Shown here one piece after another: positions 7,350 to 15,442 of a DNA stretch of 28,174 nucleotides. Origin of the DNA: Sandarakinorhabdus sp. GTDB lineage: Bacteria > Pseudomonadota > Alphaproteobacteria > Sphingomonadales > Sphingomonadaceae. Where the stretch lies: the NCBI GenBank assembly GCA_025458465.1, contig JALOSK010000007.1, positions 1 through 28,174 on the forward strand, written 5' to 3'. The first letter of the stretch is position 1. Each line of letters begins with the position of its first letter. Under the pieces are notes generated by a model. It had not been told where the DNA came from. It made no database searches and was given only the letters and a program-made list of their open reading frames with translations. A program made the translations under genes and the position numbers.

Positions 7350-8324
7350 TCAGGCCGGGGCAAGCCCTTTGGCGGCCAGCCAGTCTGCGTTGTAAATGGT
7401 TGAAAGATAACGAAGTCCGCTGTCGCACAGGATGGTGGCGACAACATGGCCCGGCCCCAGTTGCCGCGCCAGGCGCACCGCGCCGGCCACATTGATGCCG
7501 GAAGACAGGCCCAGGCAGATGCCTTCCTCGGCATTCAGCCGGCGCACCCAGTGCAGCCCCTCCTGATCGGGCACGCGGAACTGGGCATCGACGGCAAGCC
7601 CATCCAGATTGCCGGTGATGCGCGACTGGCCGATGCCTTCGGACACGCTGGAGCCTTCCGCCCGCAGCTCGCCATGGGCGAAATAATTGTAGAGCGCGGC
7701 GCCTTCCGGATCGGTGAGTGCGATGGTGATGTCGGGCTTTTCGGCACGCAGCCCCAGCGCCACGCCGGCCAGCGTGCCGCCGGTGCCCACCGCGCAGGTG
7801 AAGCCATCAATGCGGCCACCGGTCTGACGCCAGATTTCGGGGGCGGTGGTGCGGATATGCGCCAACCGGTTGGCAACATTGTCGAACTGGTTGGCCCAGA
7901 TGGCCCCCGGTGTTTCCTCGGCCAGCCGCCGCGACGTGTGCACATAATGGCCGGGATTGGCATAGGGCGCGGCCGGCACCAGCACCAGTTCGGCCCCCAG
8001 CGCGCGCAGCGTGTCCTGCTTTTCCCGGCTCTGGGTTTCGGGCATCACGATGATGGTGCGATAGCCGCGCGCCGCGCCCACCACGGCGAGGCCGATGCCG
8101 GTGTTGCCGGCGGTGCCTTCCACGATGATGCCGCCGGGCTTCAGCAGGCCGCGTTCTTCCGCATCCTCGATGATTCCCAGCGCGGCGCGATCCTTCACGC
8201 TGCCGCCCGGATTGAGGAATTCCGCCTTGCCCAGGATGGTGCAGCCGGTCTCCGCACTGGGTCCTTTCAGGGTGAGAAGCGGCGTGTTGCCGATCAGGCT
8301 GACGATATCGGGGGCGATCTGCAT
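7350..8324 (-). CDS. cysK: Cysteine synthase (PLP-dependent, CysK/CBS family)
   Basis: O-acetylserine sulfhydrylase, a cytosolic PLP enzyme making cysteine from O-acetylserine and sulfide. The protein has 324 aa, the usual length. It carries I-G-N-T-P-L (11-16), the PLP-binding lysine Lys44 in G-G-S-V-K-D-R, the substrate loop as E-G-T-A-G-N-T-G-I-G-L (69-79) and the phosphate loop G-T-G-G-T (180-184). The loop reads E-G-T-A-G-N-T rather than the enteric P-T-S-G-N-T, and the end has L-C-D-S-G-L-R-Y. This places it in the branch closer to cystathionine beta-synthase domains, common in alphaproteobacteria. The ATG at 8324 is chosen because a longer frame would run into the divergent promoter; AAAAGGG lies just upstream. 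Confidence 0.9.
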   Translation of the reverse strand: MQIAPDIVSLIGNTPLLTLKGPSAETGCTILGKAEFLNPGGSVKDRAALGIIEDAEERGLLKPGGIIVEGTAGNTGIGLAVVGAARGYRTIIVMPETQSREKQDTLRALGAELVLVPAAPYANPGHYVHTSRRLAEETPGAIWANQFDNVANRLAHIRTTAPEIWRQTGGRIDGFTCAVGTGGTLAGVALGLRAEKPDITIALTDPEGAALYNYFAHGELRAEGSSVSEGIGQSRITGNLDGLAVDAQFRVPDQEGLHWVRRLNAEEGICLGLSSGINVAGAVRLARQLGPGHVVATILCDSGLRYLSTIYNADWLAAKGLAPA

Positions 8325-8404
8325 GCGCCCTTTTACGCCCTGTGCGCGGCCGCCGACAAGGAAGCTCTGTTGAAGCCGCCCCAAGCCCGGCTAGAGTGTG
8401 GTCG

Positions 8405-9850
8405 ATGCGCGTGCCTTCTGCCTGTCTTTTCGCCCTGCTGCTGGCGAGCTGCGATACGGCGCCGCCCGGCGGCGAGCTGGCCGTCGTGGTGGCGGGCGAC
8501 CCCGGCCCGTCTGCGGCGCTGGCCGAAACGCTGGCCGCCGAGGCCAGCCGCGCCACGCTGATCACCCGCGCGGCCGGCGGCGAACCCGCGCCGGGCCTTG
8601 CCACCAGCTGGCGCTTTCTGGACCAGGGGCAGGATCTGATCCTGCGGCTGGCACCCGTGCGCTGGCCCGGCACGGGGGACAAGCCGGGCGCCGAACTAGT
8701 GGCGCGGGACGTGGTGAACGGTCTGCGCCGGGTGCCGCGCGCGGCCCGGCCCGTGCGCGCGGCGGCCGGGCTGGAGGCGCGCGACACGGCGCGGGCGCCG
8801 ATCGCGCGGGTGGTGGAACTGGCGCCAAGGCCGGCAACCCCGTTCCTGCTCGATTGGCTGGCCGATCCGGCGCTTGCGGTGCTGGATCGCCGCGGTCAGC
8901 CGTTCCCGGGCCCCTATGCACTGACCCGTGACAACGCACGCATCCGCCTCGCGCGGCGCAGCGAAACACCGCGCCCGGACGCGCAGGCCGCCAGCATCCT
9001 GATCGAAACCGCCGCCCCCGCCGATGCGATCTCCCGTTTTGCCGGCAAACAGCCCCCGCTGGTGCTTGGTGCCGGGCTGGCGGGCCTGTCGGCTGCCCGC
9101 GCCGCCGGATTGGGCCGGGCGCTGCAGGTGGAACCGGTGCACGGTGTCATTGGCCTTGCCATTGCCGGTGGGCGCGGCGGCGCGCTTGCCGATGCCCGCG
9201 TGCGCCGTGCGCTCCTGCTCGCTGCCGACGGCGAGGCGCTGGCCAACCGGTTCGCGCTGGCAACGCTGACCGCGCAGAACCGCTTGTGGGATGGCCTGCC
9301 GCCGCCGGCTGATGATCGCGCGCTGCCACTGCCTGATCGACAGGCCCGGGCGGCGGCCCTGCTGGCAGAAGCTGGCGGCTGGGGCCCGGATCAGCCCCTG
9401 GCGCTCACCCTGCTGGTGGCGGCTGGGCCGGAAGCCGGGCAGCTGGCTGATGAACTGGCCGTTGGCTTCAAGCCGCTGGGCATCGCACTGAAGATCGTGC
9501 GGGCACCGCGCGATGCCGCGGCCAAGGCGCCGCCGCACGATCTGGCGCTGGTGGAACTGGTGGCGCGCGTGGCCGATCCGGTTGCCCACCTTGAACGCTG
9601 GCGCTGCGCGCGGGCACAGCCGTGCAGCAGCCAGGCGGACGCGCTGCTTGATGCGGCGCGAGCCGCGGGCGGTGATTCGGCGGCACGCACGTCGGCTGCG
9701 GAAAAGGCGGAATCGGCCCTGATGGTCGATCCCGCCTTCATTCCGCTGTTGCGGCCGGTGCGCTGGTCACTGGTGGCGCCGGGCATCACCGGTTTTCAGG
9801 CCAATGCTCTGGGCTGGCATCCACTGGGCCGCATCACCCGTTCGCGATAG
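8405..9850 (+). CDS. Solute-binding lipoprotein, ABC transporter family 5 (peptide/nickel type)
   Basis: A 481-aa putative periplasmic binding lipoprotein. The N-terminus is a lipoprotein signal with lipobox L-L-A-S-C and Cys16 as the lipidated residue. The body resembles SBP_bac_5. A-P-G-L-A-T-S-W-R-F near residues 60-70 and L-V-A-R-D-V-V-N-G-L-R-R near 98-109 correspond to the family's L-A-x-S-W and A-x-D-V-x-x-S-(L/W)-x-R motifs. R-V-R-R-A-L-L-L-A-A-D near 260-270 matches V-R-x-A-(L/I)-x-x-A-I-D. It diverges from cysK across an 80-base gap. No permease or ATPase gene lies next to it, so it is an orphan and its ligand is unknown. Overall similarity is loose, hence moderate confidence in the family. 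Confidence 0.7.
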   Translation: MRVPSACLFALLLASCDTAPPGGELAVVVAGDPGPSAALAETLAAEASRATLITRAAGGEPAPGLATSWRFLDQGQDLILRLAPVRWPGTGDKPGAELVARDVVNGLRRVPRAARPVRAAAGLEARDTARAPIARVVELAPRPATPFLLDWLADPALAVLDRRGQPFPGPYALTRDNARIRLARRSETPRPDAQAASILIETAAPADAISRFAGKQPPLVLGAGLAGLSAARAAGLGRALQVEPVHGVIGLAIAGGRGGALADARVRRALLLAADGEALANRFALATLTAQNRLWDGLPPPADDRALPLPDRQARAAALLAEAGGWGPDQPLALTLLVAAGPEAGQLADELAVGFKPLGIALKIVRAPRDAAAKAPPHDLALVELVARVADPVAHLERWRCARAQPCSSQADALLDAARAAGGDSAARTSAAEKAESALMVDPAFIPLLRPVRWSLVAPGITGFQANALGWHPLGRITRSR

Positions 9851-9859
9851 GCCGTCCGA

Positions 9860-10174
9860 TCAGCATTGCCGAACGGTGCGCTTGCCGATTTCGCGGCCGG
9901 CGAGGGCGCCGGCGCCGGCAACCAGCGCGGTTTCGCCAAGGTTGCCGCCCAGCAGCGCGGCGCCCGCACCGGCAAGGGCGCCACCGGCCACGGTGGCGCG
10001 GTTCTTGGCGCGCTTCTTGGCGCGCTGGCATTCGGCCAGGCTGTTGTATTGGCGGCCGCCGGTTTCGAACAGCACCGGGCCGTTGTTGTTGCGGTCATCA
10101 TTCTGGGCCAGCACCGGGGTTGCCACCGGGCCGGCCATGCCCAGCAGGGCGGCGATCAACAGGGTCTTGCGCAT
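9860..10174 (-). CDS. Small exported glycine-zipper protein
   Basis: A 104-aa protein with a signal peptide (M-R-K-T-L-L-I-A-A-L-L-G, likely cleavage after V-L-A at residue 23). A short polar Asn/Asp-rich segment follows, then a small/Gly-rich stretch (about 59-92) with repeated G-A-L-A-G-A-G units typical of glycine-zipper outer-membrane or periplasmic proteins. It ends in a Cys. A longer frame upstream is unlikely: GGGAGAG sits nine bases before the ATG at 10174. Its 3' end faces the binding-lipoprotein gene with only nine bases between. Function unknown. Confidence 0.72.
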   Translation of the reverse strand: MRKTLLIAALLGMAGPVATPVLAQNDDRNNNGPVLFETGGRQYNSLAECQRAKKRAKNRATVAGGALAGAGAALLGGNLGETALVAGAGALAGREIGKRTVRQC

Positions 10175-10285
10175 AGGTAACTCTCCCTCTTGCCAGCGGG
10201 GGGGCTGGCCACCACATTTTCCGACACGACGAATCCGCCCTCTCCTCGTGTCGCAGGCGCAAACTGCCGGGAGCCATGTGAATTG

Positions 10286-10957
10286 ATGATGAAGCATTTT
10301 TTCCTGTCCGCGGTTCTACTCTCCGCACCGGCGCTGGCGCAGCCGCTGGTGCCGGCCACCACCGCCGATGGCCGCAGCGTGATGCTGCGCGCCGAATATG
10401 TGCCGGCCAGCGATTTCGCGCCTGAAATGGCCGAGGCCAATGCAGCCGCTGCGCTGCCGCCGCTGGCACCCGATCCGCGCCTTGCGCCGTCCCCGGCGGA
10501 AGCCCGCACGCTGGCCCCGCGGGCGATGCCGCAGACGGCAGCTGCGCCGCTGCCGCCGCTGCCGGTGGTTTATCAACGCACCATCGTGCAACCGATGCCG
10601 ATCCCGGTCGGTTATGCGCCCGCACCTGCGTGGGGTGGTGGCGGCTGGGGTGGCGGCGGCTGGGGCGCCGTGCCCGTGCTGGGCTGGGGCGGTGGCTGGA
10701 ACAGGGGCTATCGCGGTGGTTGGAACCGTGGCTGGAATGGCGGCTGGAATGGCGGCTGGAATGGCGGCTGGAATCGGGGCTATCGGGGTGGCTGGGGCTG
10801 TCGCTCCACCGGATCGGGGGCATTGCTGGGCACGGTTGCCGGTGCGGTGATCGGTTATGGCCTGTCCGATCCTTGGAACCGCGGCACCGGCACGGTGATC
10901 GGCGGCGTGGTCGGCGGCCTTGCCGGCAGCGCTATCGAACGGTCTGGCCGCTGCTGA
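10286..10957 (+). CDS. Exported Gly/Trp/Asn-repeat protein with C-terminal glycine zipper
   Basis: A 223-aa protein with a signal peptide (M-M-K-H-F-F-L-S-A-V-L-L-S-A-P-A-L-A, cleavage near 18). An Ala/Pro-rich middle (about 20-110) contains an R-S-V-M-L-R-A-E-Y-V segment. A low-complexity block (about 112-172) is built of G-G-W-N-(G/R)-G repeats. A C-terminal glycine-zipper pair (about 177-220, G-A-L-L-G-T-V-A-G-A-V-I-G and G-G-V-V-G-G-L-A-G-S-A-I) resembles the 17-kDa surface antigen/2TM-zipper type. It is likely a cell-envelope protein. ATGATG allows a start at 10286 or 10289. The 3' end overlaps convergent recQ by 26 bases. Confidence 0.72.
   Translation: MMKHFFLSAVLLSAPALAQPLVPATTADGRSVMLRAEYVPASDFAPEMAEANAAAALPPLAPDPRLAPSPAEARTLAPRAMPQTAAAPLPPLPVVYQRTIVQPMPIPVGYAPAPAWGGGGWGGGGWGAVPVLGWGGGWNRGYRGGWNRGWNGGWNGGWNGGWNRGYRGGWGCRSTGSGALLGTVAGAVIGYGLSDPWNRGTGTVIGGVVGGLAGSAIERSGRC
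10718..10774 (+). repeat. 12-base tandem repeat (GGCTGGAATGGC) inside the Gly/Trp protein gene
   Basis: Perfect units at 10730-10741, 10742-10753 and 10754-10765, with degenerate units on each side (10718-10729 and 10766-10774). Each unit encodes G-W-N-G. The block is flanked by two near-identical copies of a sequence encoding W-N-R-G-Y-R-G-G-W. Copy number of such repeats often varies between strains. Confidence 0.85.
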
Positions 10958-12719
10958 TCACGGCCAGGAACGCCGGCCCCCAACGTTCCAGCTTGGCAGC
11001 GCCCACGCCCGGCACGCGGCCCAGTGCAGACAGGCTTTCGGGCCGGCTGGTGGCCATCGCCCGCAGCGTTGAATCGTGGAACACCACATAGGGCGGGACA
11101 CCGGCTTCGGCGGCCAGTGTGCGGCGCAGGCTGCGCAGCGCCTCGAACAGCGGCTGATCGGCGCCGGCGAGGCCCGCATCGGCGCTGCGCTCGCTGCTGC
11201 GGCGGCTGCGCGGAGCGGCCTGCTTCAGGCTGATTGCAATCTCGCCCTTCAGGATCGGGCGGGCCGCTGGCCCCAGGATCAGCCCGCCATGTTCGGGATC
11301 GCGTTCCAGCGCGTCGATGGCCTCCAGCTGCCGGGCAAGGCCCTTCCATTGTTCGGCCGGCCAATCATTGCCGATGCCAAACAGCGACAGCCCATCATGA
11401 TGGAATTTCTGCACCTTTTCGGAAGGCTTGCCGGCCAGCACGTCGATCAGATGGCCAACGCCGAACCGCTGCCCGGTGCGATACACGGCCGACAGCAGCT
11501 TGCGCGCCGCTTCGGTGGCATCAACGATCGCCGGCGGGTTGAGGCAGTTGTCGCAGTTCCCGCACGACGCTGGCGGCACTTCGCCGAAATAGCGCAGCAG
11601 TTCGGCGCGGCGGCAGCCCGGTGTGTCCAGAAACGCCAGCAGCGCGTTCAGGCGCCTGGCCTCACCCGCCTTGAATGCGTCATTGCCGTCGCTGGCCGCG
11701 ATGAAGCCACGCTGGCGGGCGACATCCTCGCCGCCCCAGATCAGGTGGGCCACCGCCGGATCGCCATCCCGCCCGGCGCGGCCGGTTTCCTGATAATAGG
11801 CCTCGATCGAACGCGGCAGCCCGGCGTGGGCGACAAAGCGCACGTCCGGCTTGTCGATGCCCATGCCGAACGCGATGGTGGCCACCATCACCATGTCCTC
11901 GGCGGCCACGAATTCGGCCTGGTGGCGGCTGCGCGACACCGGGTCCAGCCCGGCGTGATAGGGGCGGGCGCGGATGCCCTTTTCCACCAGCGCGGCGCAG
12001 ATGTTTTCGGTGGCCGAACGGGTGGGGGCATAGATGATGCCGGCCTGCCCGGCATGGCCGGCCAGGAAATCCAGCAACTGCCGTTTCAGATTGTCCCGTC
12101 CGGCCACCTGGTACCGGATATTGGGCCGGTCAAAGCCCGACAGCGTCACCCGATCGGCCGCGATGCCCAGTTGCACGGCGATGTCCGCCCGTGTCTCGCG
12201 GTCGGCGGTGGCGGTCAGCGCGATGCGTGGCACGCCGGGCAGGGTTTCGCAGAACGGCTTCAGGCGGCGATATTCGGGGCGGAAATCATGCCCCCACTGC
12301 GACACGCAATGCGCTTCGTCGATGGCAATCAGGGCGATGGGCACCCGGGCCACCAGCGCGGCAAAACTGTCGGTCAACGCGCGTTCGGGGGAAACATACA
12401 GAAGATCAAGCTGGCCATCGGCCATGTCGCGCCACACGCTCGCGCTGTCGGCCGATTGGCTGTTCAGCGTGGCAGCGCGCACGCCGGCCGCGCGCAAGGA
12501 TCGCACCTGGTCTTCCATCAGGGCGATCAGGGGCGAAATCACCAGGCCCGTGCCCGGCCGGATCAGCGCCGGCACCTGATAGCAGATGGATTTGCCCGCA
12601 CCCGTGGGCATGATCGCCACCACGTCGCGCCCGGCCAGCACATCGTTGATGATGGCAAGCTGCGGCCCGCGGAATTCGGCATGGCCGAACACCTGTCTCA
12701 ATATGTCGTGTGGGGTCAT
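10932..12719 (-). CDS. recQ: RecQ, ATP-dependent 3'-5' DNA helicase
   Basis: A superfamily 2 helicase acting in recombination and fork repair. The protein has 595 aa and appears complete. The helicase core has the Walker A motif P-T-G-A-G-K-S (38-44), D-E-A-H (134-137) with the RecQ-specific H-C-V-S-Q-W-G-H-D-F-R-P loop after it, T-A-T-A (169-172), and motif VI Q-E-T-G-R-A-G-R-D-G (310-319). The zinc-binding cysteines are at about 369, 386, 389 and 392, followed by a winged-helix region. A C-terminal HRDC domain (about 515-590) is present. GTG at 12722 and ATG at 12719 are adjacent; ATG is preferred and no strong Shine-Dalgarno sequence is visible. It is transcribed divergently from the phytase-like gene. 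Confidence 0.96.
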   Translation of the reverse strand: MTPHDILRQVFGHAEFRGPQLAIINDVLAGRDVVAIMPTGAGKSICYQVPALIRPGTGLVISPLIALMEDQVRSLRAAGVRAATLNSQSADSASVWRDMADGQLDLLYVSPERALTDSFAALVARVPIALIAIDEAHCVSQWGHDFRPEYRRLKPFCETLPGVPRIALTATADRETRADIAVQLGIAADRVTLSGFDRPNIRYQVAGRDNLKRQLLDFLAGHAGQAGIIYAPTRSATENICAALVEKGIRARPYHAGLDPVSRSRHQAEFVAAEDMVMVATIAFGMGIDKPDVRFVAHAGLPRSIEAYYQETGRAGRDGDPAVAHLIWGGEDVARQRGFIAASDGNDAFKAGEARRLNALLAFLDTPGCRRAELLRYFGEVPPASCGNCDNCLNPPAIVDATEAARKLLSAVYRTGQRFGVGHLIDVLAGKPSEKVQKFHHDGLSLFGIGNDWPAEQWKGLARQLEAIDALERDPEHGGLILGPAARPILKGEIAISLKQAAPRSRRSSERSADAGLAGADQPLFEALRSLRRTLAAEAGVPPYVVFHDSTLRAMATSRPESLSALGRVPGVGAAKLERWGPAFLAVISSGQTVR

Positions 12720-12754
12720 CACGCATCCGATAGCGGCTGTGTCCCGGCGCTGCT

Positions 12755-13789
12755 ATGCCCTTGATGATGAAACGCGCAGGCTTTCCGGCCGGCGGCTGGC
12801 GGGCCGCTGCGGCGTGGCTGGCGGTGGCGGGCGTGCTGGCCGCTGCTGCCCTGATCCTGTGGCAGGAACTGCGTCCGCCCGCCCGGCTTGCGCCGGCGCC
12901 GCAGCGCGCCGTGGCGGTGCGCGCGGAACGGCTGCCGGGCGATGGCGCGGTGCTGGGGCCGTTCCGGCTGGCCGGCGCGCTGGCGCTGTACAGTGATGAT
13001 GCTGGCTTTGGCGGCCTGTCCGGTCTTGCCGCGCTTCCCGATGGAAGGCTGCTGGCGGCAAGCGATGCCGGCCAGTGGCTGCGCCTGCGTCCGGTGGTGG
13101 CGGCCAACCGGCTGCGCGCTGTTGCGGGCGCCGGCATGGGAGCCATCGCAGCACCGGCGGGTGACAAGACCGATCTTGATTCCGAAGCCATTGCCTTCAC
13201 TCCCGATGGCCGCACGCTGGTCAGCTTCGAGCAGCGCCACCGCATCCTGGCCTTTGCCGGCATCGGCCCGCCGCAGCGGCCGGCGGGCGCCCTGTATCGC
13301 ACGCTGGCGCTGGACTGGCCGCCCAATGGCGGCGGCGAAACGCTGGCGGTGCTCCCCGATGGCGCCTGGCTGTGGCTTTCGGAAGCCGCGCGCGCCGGCG
13401 GCGATGCGCGGCGCGCCCTGCTGATCGAAGCCGGCGGCCGCACCCGGCAGATCAGCGTGCCCGGCCTGGCCGGCTTTTCGCCCACCGATGCCGCCGTGCT
13501 GCCCGATGGCCGCCTGCTGCTGCTGCACCGACTGTTCAACGGTGTCTCCAACGAGGCCGCGATCACCCTGGTGGATCTGGCGCCCGTGCGTGCCGGTGGT
13601 GATGCGGCCCGCGCCCGCCTGCTGGCGCGCTGGGGGCCAGACAGGCCGTGGCCGGTGGACAATATGGAAGGCCTGGCGCTGGCCAGCGAGGCTGGCAAGC
13701 CGGTGCTCTATCTGGTGTCGGACGACAATTTTTCAGGCCTGCAGCGCACGCTGTTGTTGCGGCTGGAGATCATCGCGCCGCTGGATTGA
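12755..13789 (+). CDS. Exported phytase-like esterase-domain protein
   Basis: A 344-aa protein with an N-terminal hydrophobic segment (about 17-35) after a basic start, so a signal peptide or membrane anchor. The rest looks like the 'esterase-like activity of phytase' beta-propeller family. Repeated blades contain G-L-S-G-L-A-A-L-P-D-G-R-L-L near 93-106, D-S-E-A-I-A-F-T-P-D-G-R near 142-153, P-T-D-A-A-V-L-P-D-G-R near 244-254 and D-N-M-E-G-L-A-L near 302-309. The usual family activity is uncertain; many members sit in the periplasm. Starts at 12755, 12764 and 12767 are all in frame with no clear Shine-Dalgarno sequence. It converges on the GNAT gene with a six-base gap. Confidence 0.75.
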   Translation: MPLMMKRAGFPAGGWRAAAAWLAVAGVLAAAALILWQELRPPARLAPAPQRAVAVRAERLPGDGAVLGPFRLAGALALYSDDAGFGGLSGLAALPDGRLLAASDAGQWLRLRPVVAANRLRAVAGAGMGAIAAPAGDKTDLDSEAIAFTPDGRTLVSFEQRHRILAFAGIGPPQRPAGALYRTLALDWPPNGGGETLAVLPDGAWLWLSEAARAGGDARRALLIEAGGRTRQISVPGLAGFSPTDAAVLPDGRLLLLHRLFNGVSNEAAITLVDLAPVRAGGDAARARLLARWGPDRPWPVDNMEGLALASEAGKPVLYLVSDDNFSGLQRTLLLRLEIIAPLD

Positions 13790-13795
13790 GCGCGT

Positions 13796-14398
13796 TCAAC
13801 CGCCGGGATGCCACATTGACCAGAAGGGCGGCGCTTCGCCGTGCTGCCATTGGTTGCGCACGCCAAAGCCATGCGCCTGATAGAGGCCGACATTGGATGG
13901 CGTGGCGGTCTCCAGATAGCAGGGCGCAGCGTCGGCCCGCGCCAGCCCGGCGCGCAGCAAGGCGCCGCCGATGCCGCGGCCCTGGCCGCTGCGGGCGACG
14001 CCGATGAACTGCAGATACCAATGCGGGCGCCGATCATGCTGATGATCCATGGCGCCCATCAGGCCCAGCGTGCGCGGCAGGGCGGTGCCGAACGCCAGCA
14101 GCAGGCGCGGCAGGTTGGCGACAAGGCTGGGGGGTGGCAGCGCCCAGGCCCCGGGTGGCCGCCACAGCGCGGCGCCGATGATGGTTCCGGCATCATCTGT
14201 GGCGACGTGGGCCAGCGGCAGCCGGGCATCAGCCCGGGTGATCAGGCTGAAGAAGCGGCGCAACTGCGCTTCGCGGCGGCGTTCATCGCGATAGATCCAG
14301 CACAGCGCCGGATCGTCGTGGAAGGCATCGGCCAGCACCGCGATGATGGCCGGCCGGTCTGCCGGGGTGGCGGCGCGAATCAGGGGCGGTGGGCGCAT
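13796..14398 (-). CDS. GNAT-family N-acetyltransferase
   Basis: A 200-aa acetyl-CoA-dependent acetyltransferase of unknown substrate. The N-terminus I-R-A-A-T-P-A-D-R-P-A-I (7-18) and the acetyl-CoA loop R-S-G-Q-G-R-G-I-G (136-144) after the strand L-Q-F-I-G-V (129-134) are diagnostic. Near the end Y-L-E-T-A-T-P-S-N-V-G-L-Y-Q-A-H-G-F (161-178) is the usual motif B region. It lies downstream of rpmB on the same strand but after the rpmB terminator, so it probably has its own promoter. No Shine-Dalgarno sequence is obvious at the chosen ATG. Confidence 0.87.
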   Translation of the reverse strand: MRPPPLIRAATPADRPAIIAVLADAFHDDPALCWIYRDERRREAQLRRFFSLITRADARLPLAHVATDDAGTIIGAALWRPPGAWALPPPSLVANLPRLLLAFGTALPRTLGLMGAMDHQHDRRPHWYLQFIGVARSGQGRGIGGALLRAGLARADAAPCYLETATPSNVGLYQAHGFGVRNQWQHGEAPPFWSMWHPGG

Positions 14399-14440
14399 GA
14401 CCGGCACTTTAGGCGTGCGGCGCCACAAGGACAAAGCAGC

Positions 14441-14475
14441 CCAAAACAAAGGCGGCCGGGGAATGCCCGGCCGCC
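14441..14475 (-). terminator. Intrinsic terminator of rpmB
   Basis: On the minus strand a perfect 10-base GC stem (GGCGGCCGGG pairing with CCCGGCCGCC, loop of five) is followed directly by TTTGTTTTGG. It lies 26 bases beyond the rpmB stop. This is the clearest intrinsic terminator in the window. Confidence 0.9.
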
Positions 14476-14501
14476 GTTGGTGCGCAAGAACAGGGCGTCG
14501 C

Positions 14502-14795
14502 TTACGCGGCGACGGCCGCCTGCTTCTTGGCGATTTCCTTCTTCAGCTTCACGCAGCGATCAGACAGCAGCTCGTCGCTGGTCTTCAGCAGCCAGTTGTC
14601 CAGGCCGCCAACATGTTCCACCGAACGCAGGCCGTTCATGGAAACGCGCAGGCGCACACCCTTGCCCAGCGTGTCGGAGATCAGCGTCACGTTCTGCAGG
14701 TTGGGCAGGAAGGTGCGCTTGGTCTTGTTGTTGGCATGGGACACGTTGTGGCCGATCTGGCGGCCCTTGGCGGTCAGTTCGCAAACGCGCGACAT
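14502..14795 (-). CDS. rpmB: Ribosomal protein L28
   Basis: A 97-aa large-subunit ribosomal protein. It starts [11 protein letters not shown], then has [19 protein letters not shown], the L28 signature, and ends in a Lys-rich tail [10 protein letters not shown]. Length and sequence are typical of alphaproteobacteria. The ATG at 14795 is preceded by AAGGA about ten bases upstream. It is a single-gene unit with its own promoter and terminator. Confidence 0.97.
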   Translation of the reverse strand: MSRVCELTAKGRQIGHNVSHANNKTKRTFLPNLQNVTLISDTLGKGVRLRVSMNGLRSVEHVGGLDNWLLKTSDELLSDRCVKLKKEIAKKQAAVAA

Positions 14796-14890
14796 GGCGG
14801 AAACGTCCTTGCTCGAAAGTGGTGCCCGAGGGCGAATCGAATCTGTGCACGCAGCAGCCACCGGCAAGGGGCTGCCACAACAGGGGGCGG

Positions 14891-14919
14891 CGCATAGCCC
14901 AGCGCGCATCAGGCGTCAA
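14891..14919 (-). promoter_or_regulatory. Promoter of rpmB
   Basis: On the minus strand TTGACG (14914-14919) is separated by exactly 17 bases from TATGCG (14891-14896), about 95 bases upstream of the rpmB ATG. It has good -35 and fair -10 matches with ideal spacing. Confidence 0.55.
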
Positions 14920-14991
14920 CCGTCGCATGCCGCATGCGGCCGGTGCGAACGGGGCTGGACGCGGCCGTCAGCCCGGTGCAAGGATTTGTTC

Positions 14992-15270
14992 ATGCCCTGG
15001 TTCGCCATACACTGCATCGACAAGCCGGATTCGGCCGACCTTCGCGCCGAAACCCGCCCCGCCCACCTGGCGCACGTGAACGCCCATCGCGATCAGGTGC
15101 TGGTTGCGGGCCCGCTGCTGCGCCCCGATGGCCGCGCCATGGGCAGCCTGTTGATCATGGAGTTCGAGGATCGCGATGCCGCGATCGCCTTTTCGAATGC
15201 CGATCCCTATCATCAGGCCGGCCTGTTCGAGAGCCGTTCGATCACCAACTGGCACAAGGTGCTGCCGTAA
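14992..15270 (+). CDS. YciI-like protein
   Basis: A 92-aa ferredoxin-like alpha+beta barrel protein of the YciI/YCII family, whose biochemical role is mostly unknown. It begins M-P-W-F-A-I-H-C-I-D and has R-P-A-H-L-A-H-V (22-29), V-L-V-A-G-P-L-L (36-43), G-S-L-L-I-M-E-F (51-58) and the conserved A-D-P-Y-H-Q-A-G-L-F (70-79). The His and Asp in these motifs form the putative active-site pair of the family. AAGGA lies eight bases before the ATG. It is transcribed divergently from rpmB, with hairpins right after its stop. Confidence 0.88.
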   Translation: MPWFAIHCIDKPDSADLRAETRPAHLAHVNAHRDQVLVAGPLLRPDGRAMGSLLIMEFEDRDAAIAFSNADPYHQAGLFESRSITNWHKVLP

Positions 15271-15279
15271 GGCGGGCGC

Positions 15280-15300
15280 GCAAACAGCGCAGCTGTTTGC
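15280..15300. repeat. Perfect hairpin, 9-base stem, just after the YciI gene
   Basis: GCAAACAGC-GCA-GCTGTTTGC starts ten bases after the yciI-like stop. There is no T tract immediately after it. It is the first of five perfect inverted repeats in this gap. Confidence 0.75.
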
Positions 15301-15330
15301 CGACTCAGCCAAGGCCGGCCGGCGACCAGG

Positions 15331-15356
15331 AATGGCGGTTCTCAAGCCGCCATTTT
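15331..15356 (+). terminator. Probable intrinsic terminator downstream of the YciI gene
   Basis: AATGGCGG (15331-15338) pairs perfectly with CCGCCATT (15347-15354) across an eight-base loop, and the right arm runs into TTTT. This suits termination of plus-strand transcription from the YciI-like gene. The stem is only 8 bp and the T tract short. Confidence 0.55.
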
Positions 15357-15368
15357 CGTGTGTCGTCC

Positions 15369-15402
15369 GACGGCATGGCTTCGCCATGCCGGGCCGTCTT
15401 TT
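15369..15402 (+). terminator. Second hairpin with T tract
   Basis: CGGCATGGC-TTC-GCCATGCCG (15371-15391) is a perfect 9-base stem. An outer GACGG/CCGTC pairing (15369-15373 with 15394-15398) is an alternative, followed by TTTT at 15399-15402. It may back up the preceding terminator. Confidence 0.5.
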
Positions 15403-15442
15403 GCCCGTCAGAGGGTGCGCCAATCCAAATGAAGGAAAAGCG

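Noticed and set aside
14502..14909. Longer N-terminus for L28 (start near 14909)
   Set aside because: L28 normally starts at M-S-R, which has its own Shine-Dalgarno; the extension would include the promoter-proximal leader.
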